DNA of 33,636 bases, taken from assembly GCA_016201065.1 (NCBI GenBank), contig JACQDL010000050.1, positions 1 to 33,636 on the forward strand, written 5' to 3'. Below, one piece after another: positions 33,508-33,636 of this stretch. Numbering within the stretch: position 1 is the first letter of the stretch; each line of letters begins with the position of its first letter. Under the pieces are notes generated by a model that saw only the letters and a list, made by a program, of their open reading frames with translations, searched no databases and was not told the DNA's origin. The translations under genes were made by a program, and so were the position numbers. This stretch comes from Actinomycetota bacterium. GTDB taxonomy: Bacteria; Actinomycetota; Actinomycetes; Mycobacteriales; JACQDL01.

Positions 33508-33636
33508 TTAACTTCCGGGACATGTGTCCACTTGTGGGAGATTTGACGGGATGATTGTTGTTGTGTAGTTGACTTCTTCGGTGTGCCAGTGTTGCCGTTG
33601 GTATGCGGTCCGTCCGGAGGTGCGGGTGGGCCGGTC
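33508..33636 (-). CDS. C-terminal end of a transposase, IS4-like, cut by the window edge
   Basis: The minus-strand frame is open from the last base of the window to a TAA at 33508-33510: RTSGRTAYQRQHWHTEEVNY, then TTTIIPSNLPQVDTCPGS. It reads like the end of a DDE transposase. The stop lies within GGCACTGCCCTTAACTTCCG (from about 33498), which resembles the terminal inverted repeat of IS4-family elements. Only 42 residues are visible and no catalytic motif is included, so the family is a guess. The element would extend beyond the window to the right. Confidence 0.5.
   Translation of the reverse strand, partial: DRPTRTSGRTAYQRQHWHTEEVNYTTTIIPSNLPQVDTCPGS

Overview
The window is very GC-rich DNA with frequent GTG starts, ATGA/GTGA start-stop overlaps and actinobacterial gene families (XRE/TPR regulators, leaderless promoters, tam- and SseA-type genes). 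The best guess is a filamentous actinomycete, probably Micromonosporaceae; this is inferred from style and gene content, since no rRNA or complete tRNA is present.

Layout. (1) 0.5-3.2 kb, minus strand: a coupled cluster of TetR regulator, type-B carboxylesterase and pentapeptide-repeat protein. (2) 3.3-8.2 kb: a patch of decayed genes (trans-aconitate methyltransferase, a membrane protein, a two-domain thiosulfate sulfurtransferase, an XRE regulator) around a Phd/VapC-type toxin-antitoxin pair and an intact DUF389 membrane protein. (3) 8.2-10.4 kb: a divergent pair, a small Cys-rich protein and an XRE/TPR-like regulator. (4) 10.75-23.3 kb: a defence island built outward from a 16-bp inverted repeat at 13750-13785. 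Leftward are a Rad50/RloC-like zinc-hook ABC ATPase and a coupled small helical protein. Rightward are an inactive N6-methyltransferase-like protein with an N-terminal HTH and an HsdS-like tail, then HsdM, HsdS, Fic and HsdR. (5) 23.4-26.5 kb: remnants of a SWIM-type protein and an ABC permease, an intact permease, an intact rhodanese, and an eroded sulfur cluster (MBL-fold hydrolase and rhodanese scraps) beside a CsoR/CstR-like operator. (6) 26.35-27.9 kb: a PadR regulator followed by a collapsed quinone oxidoreductase, divergent from a CPBP protease gene with a near-consensus leaderless promoter. (7) 28.4-33.0 kb: a giant secreted multicopper oxidase with N-terminal GSGY repeats and three C-terminal Fn3-like domains, then a hairpin. 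The last ~130 bases look like the end of an IS transposase.

How the genes work together. The island holds a complete type I restriction-modification set (M, S, Fic, R) in one polarity with overlapping genes. An unusual methyltransferase-like protein sits upstream of HsdM, and an ATPase arm is transcribed divergently. A plausible reading is a restriction system with a second-line toxic effector (ATPase plus small partner, and Fic) that is held off while restriction works. Outside the island the most striking pattern is repeated gene collapse: ends of recognisable genes survive while the middles are gone, often with a frame change.
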